A stretch of DNA of 64,000 nucleotides from Microglena sp. YARC (Eukaryota > Chlorophyta > Chlorophyceae > Chlamydomonadales > Chlamydomonadaceae): positions 29,605,071 to 29,669,070 of the forward strand of contig CM039463.1 in NCBI GenBank assembly GCA_022414725.1, in the 5' to 3' direction. The notes under the pieces are model-generated. The model saw only the letters and a program-made list of their open reading frames with translations. It was not told the DNA's origin and made no database searches. Of the stretch, positions 22,101-36,000 are shown in pieces. A program made the position numbers and the translations under genes. How positions within the stretch are numbered: position 1 is the first letter of the stretch; every line of letters starts with the position of its first letter.

Positions 22101-25100
22101 TTAGTTAAGCGGTTTTATAGCTTTATAGGACCATATATTTGGGTTCCAAGCAGCAATAATCTTTGGGCTAGACACATTGTTTCTTTCAGGGGCTCCTCGT
22201 GGCAGCTTCCTGCCAACTCCAATAGCCAGCCACTGAGTTAAATCCAATGCTTGAAGCTGCATTGGAATGCTCGCCATGCCAGCTTTCAGGGCCTGCGTTT
22301 CTAGACTAGGCCCAACCCAGGTGACGAAGATGCAACGGAGGGCTCAAATCACTTCACCGGCGTCGCTAACATCTCGACGCAAGGCCCCCTTCCAAGTTGC
22401 CAAAGGGCTCCCTGATGCGCAACTTCGTCCAGCATATCCAGTCTCTCGTTACTCATGCCCACCCGCTACACCACAGGTCATGCACATTGCACAGTTTTAT
22501 TTTGAGTGAAACAGGCACACCTGAGCGTCTCACCAGCATCGCAATGAGTAGCTATATTTGCGACGTGTTGCAAAAAAATCTGTTTCAGGCAATCCAGCTA
22601 GATTCAGGGTGGGCCTAAGGGTGGGTGGAAGGAGCTGCCTAGAATGAGCTACGCGTAGCCCCAAAAAGAAATTGTGAAAACATGGTTATCAGGTATCAGG
22701 AATTCATATTATCAGGTATCAGGAATTCAGGAGCAGCCTTTTACGATACATCAAAAGGTTAACTAGCCAACTGAAGTACAGATCCTGTTCAAGTACTGTA
22801 TATAAAAAGGTCAACTAGCCAACTGAAATACAGATCCTGTTCAAGTACAGTTTATAAAAAGGTCAACTAGTATATTCACCTTGAAATCTGGAACTGTCAC
22901 TCCCCAACAAGATATGTATAAAAGTTGAATCTGTATAGGTCTGTATACGTGAATCTGTATAGGTCTGTATACCTGAATCTGTATAGGTCTGTATACGTGA
23001 ATCTGTACATAAGGTGAAATGGTATGTGCACATTGAAATCTGTAACTGCCACTCCCCAACAATATCTGTATAAAAGGTGAATCTGTATAAAAGGTGGGTC
23101 TGCATAGAGCCCCTTTCGGTGATATACATTGGTCTTGTTGTAGACCAAATCACTCTGAGGATGAAGAGTCGGGAGTTCGATCCCCCCTTTGGTCGCTCTT
23201 GGCGTTACAGGTCGGCCTCAACCGCGATGGTAGCTTGTCCAGTTGAGGTAGAAGACCGCTCCCTACCTGCGTACGACGAGCGACCTTAATACCACGCCCC
23301 ACCAGGCGTTATCATTACCTGGGTCTGCATAGGTCTGTATAGGTGAATCTGTATAAAGGTGAAATGGTATGTGCACCTTGAAATCTGTTACTGCCACTAC
23401 CCACCGAGATCTGTATAAAAGGTGCATCTGTATAAAAGGTGGGTCTGCATAGGTCTGCATATGTGCATCTGTATAAAAAGTGGGTCTGCATAGGTCTGTA
23501 TATGTGCATCTGTATAAAAAGTGGGTCTGCAAAGGTCTGCATAGGTGAATCTGTATAAAAAGTGGGCCTGCATAGGTCTGTATAGGTGCATCTGTATAAA
23601 AAGTGGGTCTGCATAGGTCTGTCTAGGTGAATCTGTATAAAATGTGAAATGGTGTGTGCACCTTGAAATCTGTAACTGCCACTCCCCAGCAAGATTGTGC
23701 CGCCGGCGCCGTTTCCTGAGCAACGCCTCTGGAGGCCCTCATCTTTCATGCCGTTTGACTGGGCACAGCCCCCTATGGATATTTGCACCGTACCCTGACC
23801 ACCAGAGGGACACGAGCGCAGGCCGGAGCCCCTCCTGAGGGACTGGGACGTGGAGGGGATACCACCTTGGTTTGACTTGGACCTGGTGCCGGTATCTAAC
23901 ACGGCACTCAGCGGCATGTTCATAATCTGATCCGATATCCGGTCTGATTGCAGCAGGAGGGAGGATGAAGGATAGCGCAGCTCTTCTTGGAAGGTTTGAA
24001 AGGATGGGGTTTCATTTCCAAGCTGAACCAATGTCCTGCGCAAGGGACAAGGACCACTGGTAAAATAATAACGCAAATGTACTGGTTGTGGTCGCTTTTA
24101 AAGGGTTGCTTTTAAGTTGCCAGTTGATTAATCGGTTGTTGTTATTGTTGTTATTAGGCCAAAACAAAGGTAAGAGTCAGGCAAGTAAGATTTAAGCAGG
24201 TAGCAATGTATTAGCAAATGTATAATCTATTAGCAAGGCGATGGGGTTTCATCCCGCGGTTCTTCTTGGAAGGTTTGAAAGGATGGGATTTCATTTCCTA
24301 GCTGAACCAATGTCCTGAGGGGATGTAAGATTTAGGGATGTAAGATTTAGGGATGTAAGATTTAGGGATGTAAGATTTAGGCAGGTAAGATTTAGGGATG
24401 TAAGATTTAGGCAGGTAAGATTTAGGGATGTAGAATTTAGGCAGGTAAGATTTAGGGATGTAAGATTTAGGCAGGTAAGATTTAGGGATGTAAGATTTAG
24501 GCAGGTAAATAGAAGCAGGTGGTTAGCAAGGCTATGGAGTTTCATCCCTCAGTTCTTGTTGGAAGGTTTGAAAGGATGGGGTTTCATAACTGAGCTGAAC
24601 CAATGTCCTGCCGAAGATTTAGGCAGGTACATTCAAGCAGGTAAGATTTAGGCAGGTAAGATTCAAGCAAGTAGATTAGCAAGGCGATGGGGGTTCATCC
24701 CACGATTGCAGCAGGATGGAGGATGAAGGATAGCGCGGCTCTTCTTGGAAGGTTTGAAAGAATCGGGTTTCATTTCCAAGCTGAACCAAAATATCCTGAG
24801 GAGAAGACAAGGGCCACTGGTAAAATAACAACGCAAATCTACTGGTTGTGGTCGCTTTTAAAGGGTCGCTTTAAAGTTGCCAGTTGATTAACTGGATGTT
24901 ATTGTTGTTCTTAGGCCAAAACAAAGGTAAGATTCAGGCATGTAAGATTCAAGCAGGTAGATTAGCAAGGCGATGGGGTTTCATCCCGCGGTTCTTCTTG
25001 AGAGGTTTAAAAGTATGGGATTTCATTTCCGAGCTGAACCAATGTCCTGAGGGGATGTAAGATTTAGGGAGGTAAGATTTAGTCAGGTAAGATTCGAGAA

Positions 25101-25411
25101 AGTAGACTAACAAGGTGATGGGGTTTCATACCGCAGTTGTTCTCGGAATGCTTGGAAGGATGGGGTTGTTCTTGGAATGTTTGGAAGGATGGGGTTTCAT
25201 TTCTGAGCTGAACCAATGTCCTACCTAGAATTTAGGCAGGTACATTCAAGCAGGTACGATTTGGACAGGCAAGATTTAGGCAGGCAAGATTCAAGCAAGT
25301 AGATTAACAAAGCGATGAGGTTTCATCCCACAGTTGTTCTTGGAAGGTTTGACAGGATGGGGTCACCAACACCATCCCCACCCACCAACTGGCCTGTAGG
25401 ACAGATACCCC

Positions 25412-25442
<31 letters not shown>

Positions 25443-26976
25443 ACCCATCAACCACCCAGCTGGCCTGTAGGACAGACAACCCTGACCCTGACGTCATCCC
25501 AAGGTTGTTATTCAAGGTTTGAAAGGATGATGTTTCATTTCCGAGCTGAACCAATGTTCTGCAGAGGGACAATCACCAAGTAACATTCAGGCGACTAGAT
25601 TTGCAAGGCGAAAGGATTCAAGAAGCTAGATTTGCAAGGCAATAAGCTCCAGGCAGCTAGATTTGCAATGTGATACAAATCAGGTAGCTAGATCTGCAAG
25701 GCAATATGATTCAGGCAGCTATATTTGCAAGGCAATATGATTCAGGCAGCTATATTTGCAAGGCAATATGACTCAGGCAGCTATATTTGCAAAGCAATAT
25801 TATTCAGGCAGCTAGATTTGCAAGGCAATATTATTCAGGCAGCTAGATTCGCAAGGCAATATTATTCAGGCAGCTAGATTCGCAAGGCAATATTATTCAG
25901 GCAGCTAAATTTGCAAGGCAATATGATTCAGGCAGCTAGATTTGCGAGGAAATATGATTCAGGCAGCTAGATTAGCAAGGCGATAATGCAACAAATAGTA
26001 AGAAACATGATTGACAACACAACTGCTCACCAGGGTTCTACATTTTGTCAAATTGGTCCGCGCTTAAAGCGCACAAACGTCAAATTGGTCAGCGCTTTAT
26101 AAGGAAAAAATCGCAGAAACTGCGCGCTGCGCCCACAGGGGGTTGAAAAAGCTGCACAAATCGCGCAGTAGGGCTCATAAAGCGTGCGCGCAATCGCGCT
26201 GCCACGCGCGCTTTGTAGTACCCTGCTGCTCACCAGAATTGTTTTTCTTGTCACTAGTAGCGATCGCTACCTGGGACCCTGTTTTGGCCAAACCTTTCGC
26301 TACCATGTCACTCAAATCTCGGCCCTGCCCCATAACCCCTCAGGCCTACCCCTCGGCCCTGCCCCCAAATGCCCTCAGCCCTGCCTCCAAATGCCCTCAG
26401 CCCTGCCCCCAAACCCCTCACAGGCAGGCTCTTCAGGCCGCCTACTCAATTGCTACAAGGAGCCCAATCATGGAAGACACCAAATCCCTGATCACTACTA
26501 GAACATCCCCTTTCTGTTACGGAAAAAGCTACGCTGCTCATATATGACAAGAGAACGGAAATATGCCATCATCATATCATCACCATCATCATGCCATCAT
26601 ATGATGTCGGCAGTTTGACTTGAGAACGGCAATATGATATCATATGATATCATGTCATCATATGATGCCAGCAGTCTGACTAGGCTGAAGTATACATATA
26701 CATACAATATCATATGATGCAGGGTGTAAGATATCAGACTCGTATTTGGTCAACATCATATGATTTGCTGGTCCCTACATATGATACAGGCTGTCCAGTG
26801 AAAGATATCAGTAATAATCACTGTTTCCTTTCAGGGCTACGCATGGCAGCTTCCAGCCGGCTCCATTAGCCAGCCACTTGGAAGAAGTTGCTTGTGTACT
26901 GCACATTGAATCTAGGGCAAAAAGGCTCCCAAACCATCGCAAGCACCCAAACCATTGGGAAAAGACAAACATTTGT

Positions 26977-27009
<33 letters not shown>

Positions 27010-30000
27010 CGAGCCTGTTTCAGACATTTCCTCAACAGACACAACTACTTGTACCAAATTAATGAAACTTCTTTCCCTTTGGTTCTTCACTCACTTCAGG
27101 TCAATACTTTGGGGGCATTGTTATGGCACTTGTTTAAAAAGCGCTCTACAGACGGTGCTACCGCACCGTCCCAAAATGAGGCTTTGGTCGCCACTTGTGG
27201 CTACCAAAATGACCTCCAGATTTCTGAAAAAAAGACACTGCTTGCTTTTTGCATCCTCCCGACTCACTTAAGGATTTGGGCAGATTTTTGGGCTGCCATC
27301 TGGTGCGCCTCATCTAGTCCAAGCTCAGCTGCCAACTGAGCTGCACATTGAGGATCAGCAAGCAATATAACCGGTTGCAGCAGAAGCTGTCGGTCCATCT
27401 GTACAGCAAGCAGTACAGCAATCATTGAGGATAGGCAAGCAATTATTGAAGATCAGCAAGCAATATAACCGGTTGCAGCAGAAGCTGTCGATCCATCTGC
27501 ACAGCAAGCAGTACAGCAATTGTTGAGGATAGGCAAGCAATTATTGAAGATCAGCAAGCAATATAACCAGATGCAGCAGAAGCTGTCGATCCATCTGCAC
27601 AGCAAGCAGTACAGCAATTATTGAGGATAAGAAAGCAGTATAACCGGTTGAAACAGAAGCTTCCGCTCCATCTGTACAGCAAGCAGTACAGCAACCATTG
27701 AGGATCAGCAAGCAATATAACCGGCTGCAGCAGAAGCTGTCGATCCATCTGTGCAGCAAGAAGTACAGCAATCATTGAGGATCAGCAAACAATATAACCG
27801 GTTGCATCAGAAGCTGTCGATCAATCTGTACAGCAAGCAGTACAGCAATTATTAAGGATCAGCAAGGAACTTAACCGGCTGCAGAAGAAGCTACCGCTCC
27901 ATCAGCCAAATGAGCCTAGTTAGGAACAACTTTGTTAGAGTGTGCTGTCACTTCGTATGTACGACAAGAAGTCAGATCAAGAGCCAAATGAGCCTAGTTA
28001 GGAACTACTGTGTACGGGTGTGCTGTCCCTCCATCTGTACAGCCAGAGGTCAGATCAAGAGCCAAATGAGCCTAGTTAGGAACTCCTGTGTACGAGTGTG
28101 CTGTCCCTCCATCTGTACAGCCAGAGGTCAGATCAAGAGCCAAATGAGCCTAGTTAGGAACTACTGTGTGCTGAGGGGAGAGAGGACGAGAGGGGGGAGG
28201 AAAGAGAAGGAAATGAGAGAGGAGAGAGAAGGAGAGAGGAGAGAGAGAGGAGAGATGATTGGGTGGAGAGAGAAGAGAGGAAAGAGAAAGGAGAGAAAAA
28301 GAGAGGAGAGAGAAGTGGCGAGAGGAAAGAGAAGGAGAGGAGAGAGGAGAGAAGTGGAAAGAGGAGAAAAGGAGAGGAGGGGGGAGAGAGAAGTGGGGAG
28401 AGGAAAGAGAAGGGGGGGATGGGGGGGGGGGGGGGGGGGGAGAGGAGAGGGAAGTGGAGAGAGGAAAGAAAAGGAGAGGAAAGAGAAGGAGAGAGGAAAG
28501 AAAAGTAGATGCGAGAAAAGTCTAGAGGCAGCCTTATTTACCTAGATGGCTTAATGCATTGTATATATTTCAGGGTTGCCAGCTAACAAGCTCCTTATGT
28601 CCAGTTATGGTGTTTTTGTTTGCTATTCTCAGTTTATTTTTGGCGCTACGAGTAGCAGCTTCTACTTTCTCCGCCCTTGGGCCAGACCTGCAGCTAGCTA
28701 GTGCATCTGAAAAGCAATGCGACAGGCAATCCAATCCAGTGGCTAGCTAATGGAGCTGGGCGGAAGCTGCTACGTGTAGCCCAGAAATGAAACAGTGTTG
28801 CTGGGCAGCTGGTGTTCTAGCTCCTTGTGTTCAGTTACGGTGTTTATGTTTTGTCATGTACAGCTTTACCAAAGCATGGTGGTGCGATACCGGTTCGAGC
28901 CCTTGCCAGGTTCCCAGATTTCAGACTTGCCGCCTTAGAAGAGGTAGAGAACATCCTTGCGCGCTGTGGCGCAGTAGTCCAAGCTCAGGCGCAGTAGCGG
29001 TCTGTGAAACCAATACCCTTCAGAGAACCCCCCCCCCCCCTCCCCCCCTGTACTAACACACAACCCACAAACACTCCCTTCCCCTCCCTTTATCACCCCC
29101 CCACCCCCACCCCACACACACTATACACACAAACACACGTTCATAAAAACTCACTGTTGAGGGACCCGAATATACTCGCTTCCTCTCTACATGGGGAAAC
29201 CAATACCCTCCTCAGTGCAACCAAACGGAAAGGTTTCTTCAACCTCACGCCCCGACAAACGGATTTCAAGACATATGAATTTTCACGGTGTTCATGTTTC
29301 CTGTGCAGAATGACTGAAGCATAGTGGTGGAAAACTGATCATGATAACGAGAGAGATTTTCACCTTGAATTTGTTTTGACCTTGACGAGTCTTTAATCTG
29401 TCCTATCCGCTTAGAGTGCTGCCTGGTTTCTGTGGGTATAGCAAGAAGGGACTTGGAATGGGGAGACGGTTAACAGCCCAGAGTTGGCTTCAAAACAAGT
29501 TACAATCCAATCCACCTTGAATTTGTTTTGATCTTGACGAGTCTTTTATCTGTCTGCTTAGAGTGCTGCCTGGTTTGTGTGGGTTTAGCAAAGGGGACTT
29601 GGAATGGGGAGACGGTTAACAGCCCAGAGTTGGCTTCAAAACAAGTAACAATCCAATCCACCTTGAATTTATTTTGACTTTGACAGGTCATTTAACTTAT
29701 TTTGACCTTGACAGGTCATTTAATTTATTTTGACCTTGACAGGTCATATAACTGTCTAATCCGCTTTGAATGCTCCCTGGTTGCTGTGCAGCGGCAGAAT
29801 AGCGACTTGTGGCCAAAATAAAAGGGGCAATAATGCTAGGTACGCCAGTCAAGGACATATTGAGCATAGGGATGTTACATGTCATCAGCAACGGTGATCA
29901 GCCCAGAGTTGGCTATAAACATGTAACAATCCAATTCAATTATCCTTGAATTTTACATGTCATCAGCAACGGTGAGCAGCCCAGAGTTGGCTATAAACAT

Positions 30001-33000
30001 GTAACAATCCAATCAAATTCACCTTGAATTTTACATGTCATCAGCAACGGTGAGCAGCCCAGAGTTGGCTTAAAATCATGTAACAATCCCGTAACAATCC
30101 AATCCAATTCACCTTGAAATTTGACATGTCATCGGCACCAGCAGGAGCTCCTGTCAGTGGACCATTGGCAGCAACAGCAGCCATCCAATCAGCTGCACAC
30201 AAATTGAAACAGACTTGGATGAGTGATACACACATGGATTGAAACAGACTTGGATGCTTGATACATACATGAATTGAAATAGCTTGGGTGAGTGATACTA
30301 TGGCTTGGGTGAGTGATACTATAGAGAACAGGCACTGTTTGTTTTCTTTGTGCGACGCGTCGCACATTGAGAGGGGGTATTTCTGACTAGTTTAACCAGA
30401 CCCATGCGTCACCTTGCAGTAGCGGGATGAACCATGTGCAGCAACACTCATTCACCATCAAATCAGCTGCACATGAATTGAAATAGACTTAGATGAGTGA
30501 TACTATATTGAACAGGCACTGTTCTTTTTCTTTGTGCGCCGCTCATAAATTGAGCGCCTTGGTGCGACCCCAGAGCGCTGCGTTGCCCCCCAAACCTCTC
30601 GAAGCGTGGGGTCCAGGGGGGTTGAGGGGGCATTTCTGACTAGTTTAGCCGGACCCATGCTTCGCCATGCAGCGACGGAATGGTGACGCGCCGTACGGAA
30701 AAAAAGGATGCACAGGAATTGAAAAAGACTAGGATGAGTAATTAATGGTTGGCCCCAGTGCAGTCAAAAGGGCTGACCCCTCACCCTCACGCCACGACAC
30801 AAGGCGTATTATTTATTTACTTACGTTCCATCACTCGTGATTGGAGGTTGGCCCAAGAGCTAGCAAACGGGGTGGCCCCTCAACCTCACGCCTCATTATT
30901 AGGCGTACTATTTATGTATCTATTCATATCTATTGGATAAGTGGTAAAATGAGCCATTCCATATCGAATCAGGGTATGACGCCTTCCAGGGTTCTCAAAC
31001 ATGTTTAGGCCCACCACAACACTTTTCCTCCCATGATAATCCAAAATATACAGCAAATTGCCGGGGGGGCATCAAAACGTATGTGGGGAGGCACACGCTG
31101 TTAATTGTCTCTGATTTGGTCGTAGACCCCGAAAGCTTTGAAAGAAGTTTTAATAAGTGCCTAGGGGCTGAGATATGGCGGGGTTCCAAAGGGGGGTGGG
31201 GGGTCGAGGCCGATCTCAAAATGTATTCACAACTTCTTCATCTGTGGCCTGAATCGAATGTGCCGCACACCAACGAAAACGCCTGGACGAATCTGCAGTC
31301 GTTGGTCGATTACACCCAATGTGTAATTAGTGGATGTACTGGAAGGTACATCCAGTCTGGACGCCACCCAGAACTTCACAACCAGAGCCAACGAGTTCCC
31401 TACTTTACAGTTGGAAGCTCAAGCAGCAGGAATCCGCGCTTGTTTACAGCAACGGATGAAAATAAAGTTGAAGGTCAGGGCCAAGGCTGAAGCCGAGGCT
31501 AGAACAGCCTAGGCCAAATCGCCCAAAACTCAAGCCAAGGCGCCTTCCGCACCTGAGCCCTTGACAACAACTTGCAACACCTGCAATGCCGTGGTTCAGT
31601 TCCCTCCCACCAACAAGGCCAACCTTAAGTCGCAGCAGGCCAGAAAGCAGTGCATGGCAGTGAAGGCGTCCAAGTCTGGCTTTTTCACCCTCTCTAGGTT
31701 CTTCAAGTCACTGCGTGGTTTCCGGCCAAAGCCCCAATCAGTATTGGGGCCAAATATCAGGAGCCTAGCCATAAGCGCCCATGTAGCTGAACTGTAACCG
31801 GATCAGGCTAGACAAATACTGTACTTAATGCGGGTGTCGGGTGGATGGCAGGGTGTTTCACTGCCTGAGGCCCCTTAGTCCCACACTGTTGTATCTAATG
31901 AGACTCCTCTGACTGATATTATGTATGGACTACACTTCATAAAAAATGCAATTGCAGATGAAATTCACTAGTTGCAGCATACCTCTTATTACCAGAGATA
32001 CTTTCGTGTGGGTGGGTGGGTGGGTTGGTGGGGGGGGGCATGGGGGTGGCTAGGGCACGGCACGTCTCGAAAACCCGTGACTATGCTGAAGTCACGTATG
32101 CGCATCAATCGCATCAATCTAAACGCGCACTTAATTGTTATTTGAAGCCCTTATGCACGAAATGGATTCAATTCTCCTATCGATCGCAAGTTTTCTCGCT
32201 GGACGTGTTGGGTCCTATGGGGGCTTAAAAACAGACTTCGACAAGGAGCTCCGCTGCGCGCTTCGAGGAGCTCCATGGCGCGCAATTATCTAAAAGCGTG
32301 ATATTAAGTTATTCTGATGGCTGCTAGCCGCTTACCACTGCTAGGAGACGAAGATCCAGAACTTGGGGAAAGTACGAATCCCCCCTTGCGGTGGAATTCG
32401 TAGTGATGCGAGGCTTAATTTCGCGCTGCGACTATCCTTAAGACCTATCTGAAGCATGGTGGTCCACTGTCAGGACCTGTTTCGCCGAGTTCGGAGGCTA
32501 GGAACCGACCGTGTACCACTACTGCCAACCTTGAACATTGGCGCGAGCCAATGTGGCTATGTAGCGTACATGTTCGTACTTTTGACTGTCCTGGCTCTGC
32601 CTGTTGTATCTCAAAACTGCATGGCCCGATCGGCCCAATTTTTTGATAGCTTTTTGGGATGCACCTAACGGAGGTATCTAAGCCTTCAAAAAACAATCCT
32701 GGCCCAAACCGTGTAGCTTGATCTTGGTGGGCAACATGGGTGTCTAAGAGCATGAAATCAGTGTATTGTGCGCCTCATTTGTAATAAACACTCCCAAGAG
32801 GCATCACATGGTATTCATATATGTATGGGGCATTGGTCTGCCAAGTGGCCGAGGAGCTGGTCGCAAAATAGTTGCGGCTTAAAGCTTTTTGCTGTATTTT
32901 TTGGGAATAAAGACGGCCGCTATATCTGAAAATTGAAGGGGAGATTTGTGATTGTTTGTCAGAATGTCTACCAAATTTGGGCAATATTTTAGTAATATGC

Positions 33001-36000
33001 ATTAAAAAGTACCAGGTTAGATCTGTGCGTCATGAGGGCAAAAACTGTGTTTTGAGTCCATTTACGCCATTTTGGGCCATTTAGGACCAAAAACCTTGTT
33101 CAGGTCTCATAGGCCCCGTAGGATTTAGGACCATTGTGGCAATACCTCAATGGGCCCACAGATCTGTAACATGTCATAAACAGCTGTCTAGGAGATATTC
33201 GAGGCACTTTACATGCCACATCCTGCAAGTACAACCCATTTCAGGCCCTTTTCTAGGCCATTTGGGCCTCCCACAGTTAGCAAAACTTTGTTTTTCGCCA
33301 TTTCCAATTCTGAGTCGAATTGTTGACCGAACTTGGTAAAAGTAAAAAAATATTTTTCCGGCAAAAATAAAGTGCCCCCTGTATGTCGCAGTGGCCACCA
33401 TTGCCAACGACTACCCACCATGCATTTAGGGCAAGCACTCCCACCCACCCACCCTGCATTCAGGGCAAGCTCATGATGCCAGGCTGGAGGCAGTACGGCG
33501 ATCCCTGTATGCCCCTTTTTTGACTATGTTTGGGGGCCTAGATGAGGGTTTGGTCCACTCCTCTCGAAACTTTTCAGCATAATCACACCTTGATATACAT
33601 ATAAGTATTCATCCTACATCAAATTTAGAGTCGAGAGGAGTGGATGTACCCTCCTCCCGGCCATCCCTGTATCAGGGTTTTGGCTGTGGTGCAGCCCCCC
33701 CCCATAGGGGGGGGGGGGGGGGGGGGGGGGGGGTATGCGTGGGTGTTGGTGATGGTGGGGCAGGGGTCGCTTGTACATAAGCCAAACCACGTGTTTAAGA
33801 TGGCCAACTGATAGAGCTCAACGTGAGGGTCAGTATGCACCTAACTTTCATGACATGATTATAATTATTGGTGAGGAAGATGTAAGGTTTTTTGGGGGGG
33901 GGGGGGGGGGGGGGTAAGGGCAAAAACAAACTTCAAAGCGTGAGGTGTCAAAAATAACTTCTTGATGGCCCCCTGCAAATTGCATACAAATATAGCAAAT
34001 TGCCTTGCAAATTATAGCATATAGCGAATGTAGCAAATTCTAGCAAATTGCCTTGCAAACAGAAAATATAGCAAATATAGCAAATTGCCTTGCAAATAGA
34101 AAATAGCAAATTATAGCAAATCACATCATTTTAAACTAGCATAATTGTATAGCAAATTGCATACAAATATAGCATATAGCATATAGCAAAAAGAGCAAAT
34201 CGCATAATTAAAAAATAGCATGATTTGATGCCTCACCTGAGGAAGGCATCGGGATATCAGAGTATGCCATGGGCAGAGCTCTAAGTTCTAGAGGTCTCAA
34301 TTGGTTTGCAGCATGCCGGCTGAAGTTGTTGAGATGACCGTGCTGAGATGTCGGTGTGTCCGCACCGCCGCAGGAGCCGCCCATTGCTGCACTGCCTGAC
34401 TCAGCTCCACTACGGCTGCCAGCTGCCTTGTGGAGCTGGGGGTACGACACACCTGTGGGTTTAGGTGGGTTGGGTTAGGGTGGGTTGGAAAGGGTTAGGT
34501 GGGTATGGCTGGTATGGCCCATCGCTGCACTGCCTGACTCGGCCCCACTACGGCTGCTAGCTGCCTTGCGGAGATGTGGGTACGACACACCTGGTGTGGG
34601 TGTGTGTGGTGGTGGTGTGATGGTGGCTGATGTCCTGTACGTGGTGGTGTGTGTGTGTGGGGGGGGGGGGCTGATAAGCTGTGGGTGGTGGTGGAGTATG
34701 CCACCGCCACAGGAGCCGCCCATTGCTGCACTGCCTGACTCCGCCCCAGTACAGCTGCCAGCTGCCTTGTGGAGCTGGGGGTACGACACACCTGGGGGTG
34801 GTGTGTGTGGTGGTGGCTGATGTCCTGTGTGTGGTGGTGTGTGTGTGGTGGGGGGGGCTGATAAGCTGTGTGTGGTGGTGGAGTGTGCCACGGCCACAGG
34901 AGCCGCCCATTGCTGCACTGCCTGACTCCGCCCCACTACGGCTGCCAGCTGCCTTGTGGAGCTGGGGGTACGACACACCTGTGGGTTGGGTTGAGTTGAG
35001 GTGGGTTAGGATGGGTTGGGATGGGTTGGGTTGGGGTGGGTAGGTTGGGTTAGTTGGGTACGGCTGGGAAAACGTCTGTTGCCAGCTGCCTTGTGCAGCT
35101 GTATGTACGACACACCTGGGGGTTGGGATGGTATGGGTTGGGTTGGGAAGGTTGGGACAGTTTGGTATGGCTGTCGAAAGATCCGTTGCCAGCTGCCTTG
35201 TGCAGCTGCGGGTACGACACACCTGGGGGTGGTATATGTGGGTTGGGGTGGTGGTGGTGGTGTTTGTGCAGTGGGGGTGGGGGTGGGGGGGGGGGGGGTG
35301 ATAACCTGTGGGTGGTGGGGTGTGTGCCACCACACACAGAAGAAACCCTTTGCAGCACTGCCTGACTTGGCTCCGCTACGGCTAGCGAAAGATCAGTTGC
35401 CAGCTGCCTTGTGCAGCTGTGGGTACGACACACCTGGGGGTGGTGTGTGTGTGGTGGTGTGGTGGTGGCTGATGACCTGTGTGTGGTGGTGGTGGTGTGT
35501 GTGCGGCTGATAACCAGTGTGTGGTGGTGGTGGTGGTGGGCTGATAACCTGTGGGTGGTGGGTGGGTGTGCCACCACACACAGGAGACACCCATTGCCGC
35601 ACTGCCTGACTCGGCTCCACTACGGCTGGCGAAAGATCTGTTGCCAGCTGCCTTGTACAGCTGTGGGTACGACACACCAGGGGGTTGGGTTGGGTAGGTT
35701 GGCAAAGTCGGCAAGCAGCCAAATTGCTGGCTGGAGCGATGCTACCAAGTTCAAGTGGGTTGGGTAGGTTGGGTGCGGCGTGGCGAAAGATTTGTTGCCA
35801 GCTGCCTTGTGCAGCTGTAGGAACGACACACTTGTGGGTGTGGTGTGGGGCTGATAACCTGTGGGTGTAGGCGTGGGTGGGGTGTGGGGGTGTGGGGCTG
35901 ATAACCTGTGGGTGTGGGCGTGGGCGGGGTGTGGGGGGAGGCTGATAACTGTGGGTGTGGCGTGGGTGGGGTATGGGGGTGTGGTGTGGGGCTGATAACC

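Noticed and set aside
27355..27775. Cys/Leu/Tyr-rich minus-strand ORFs
   Set aside because: They are off-frame readings of the exon 10 edge array.
28190..28545. Arg/Glu/Lys-rich ORFs
   Set aside because: Translation of a GA-rich tract.
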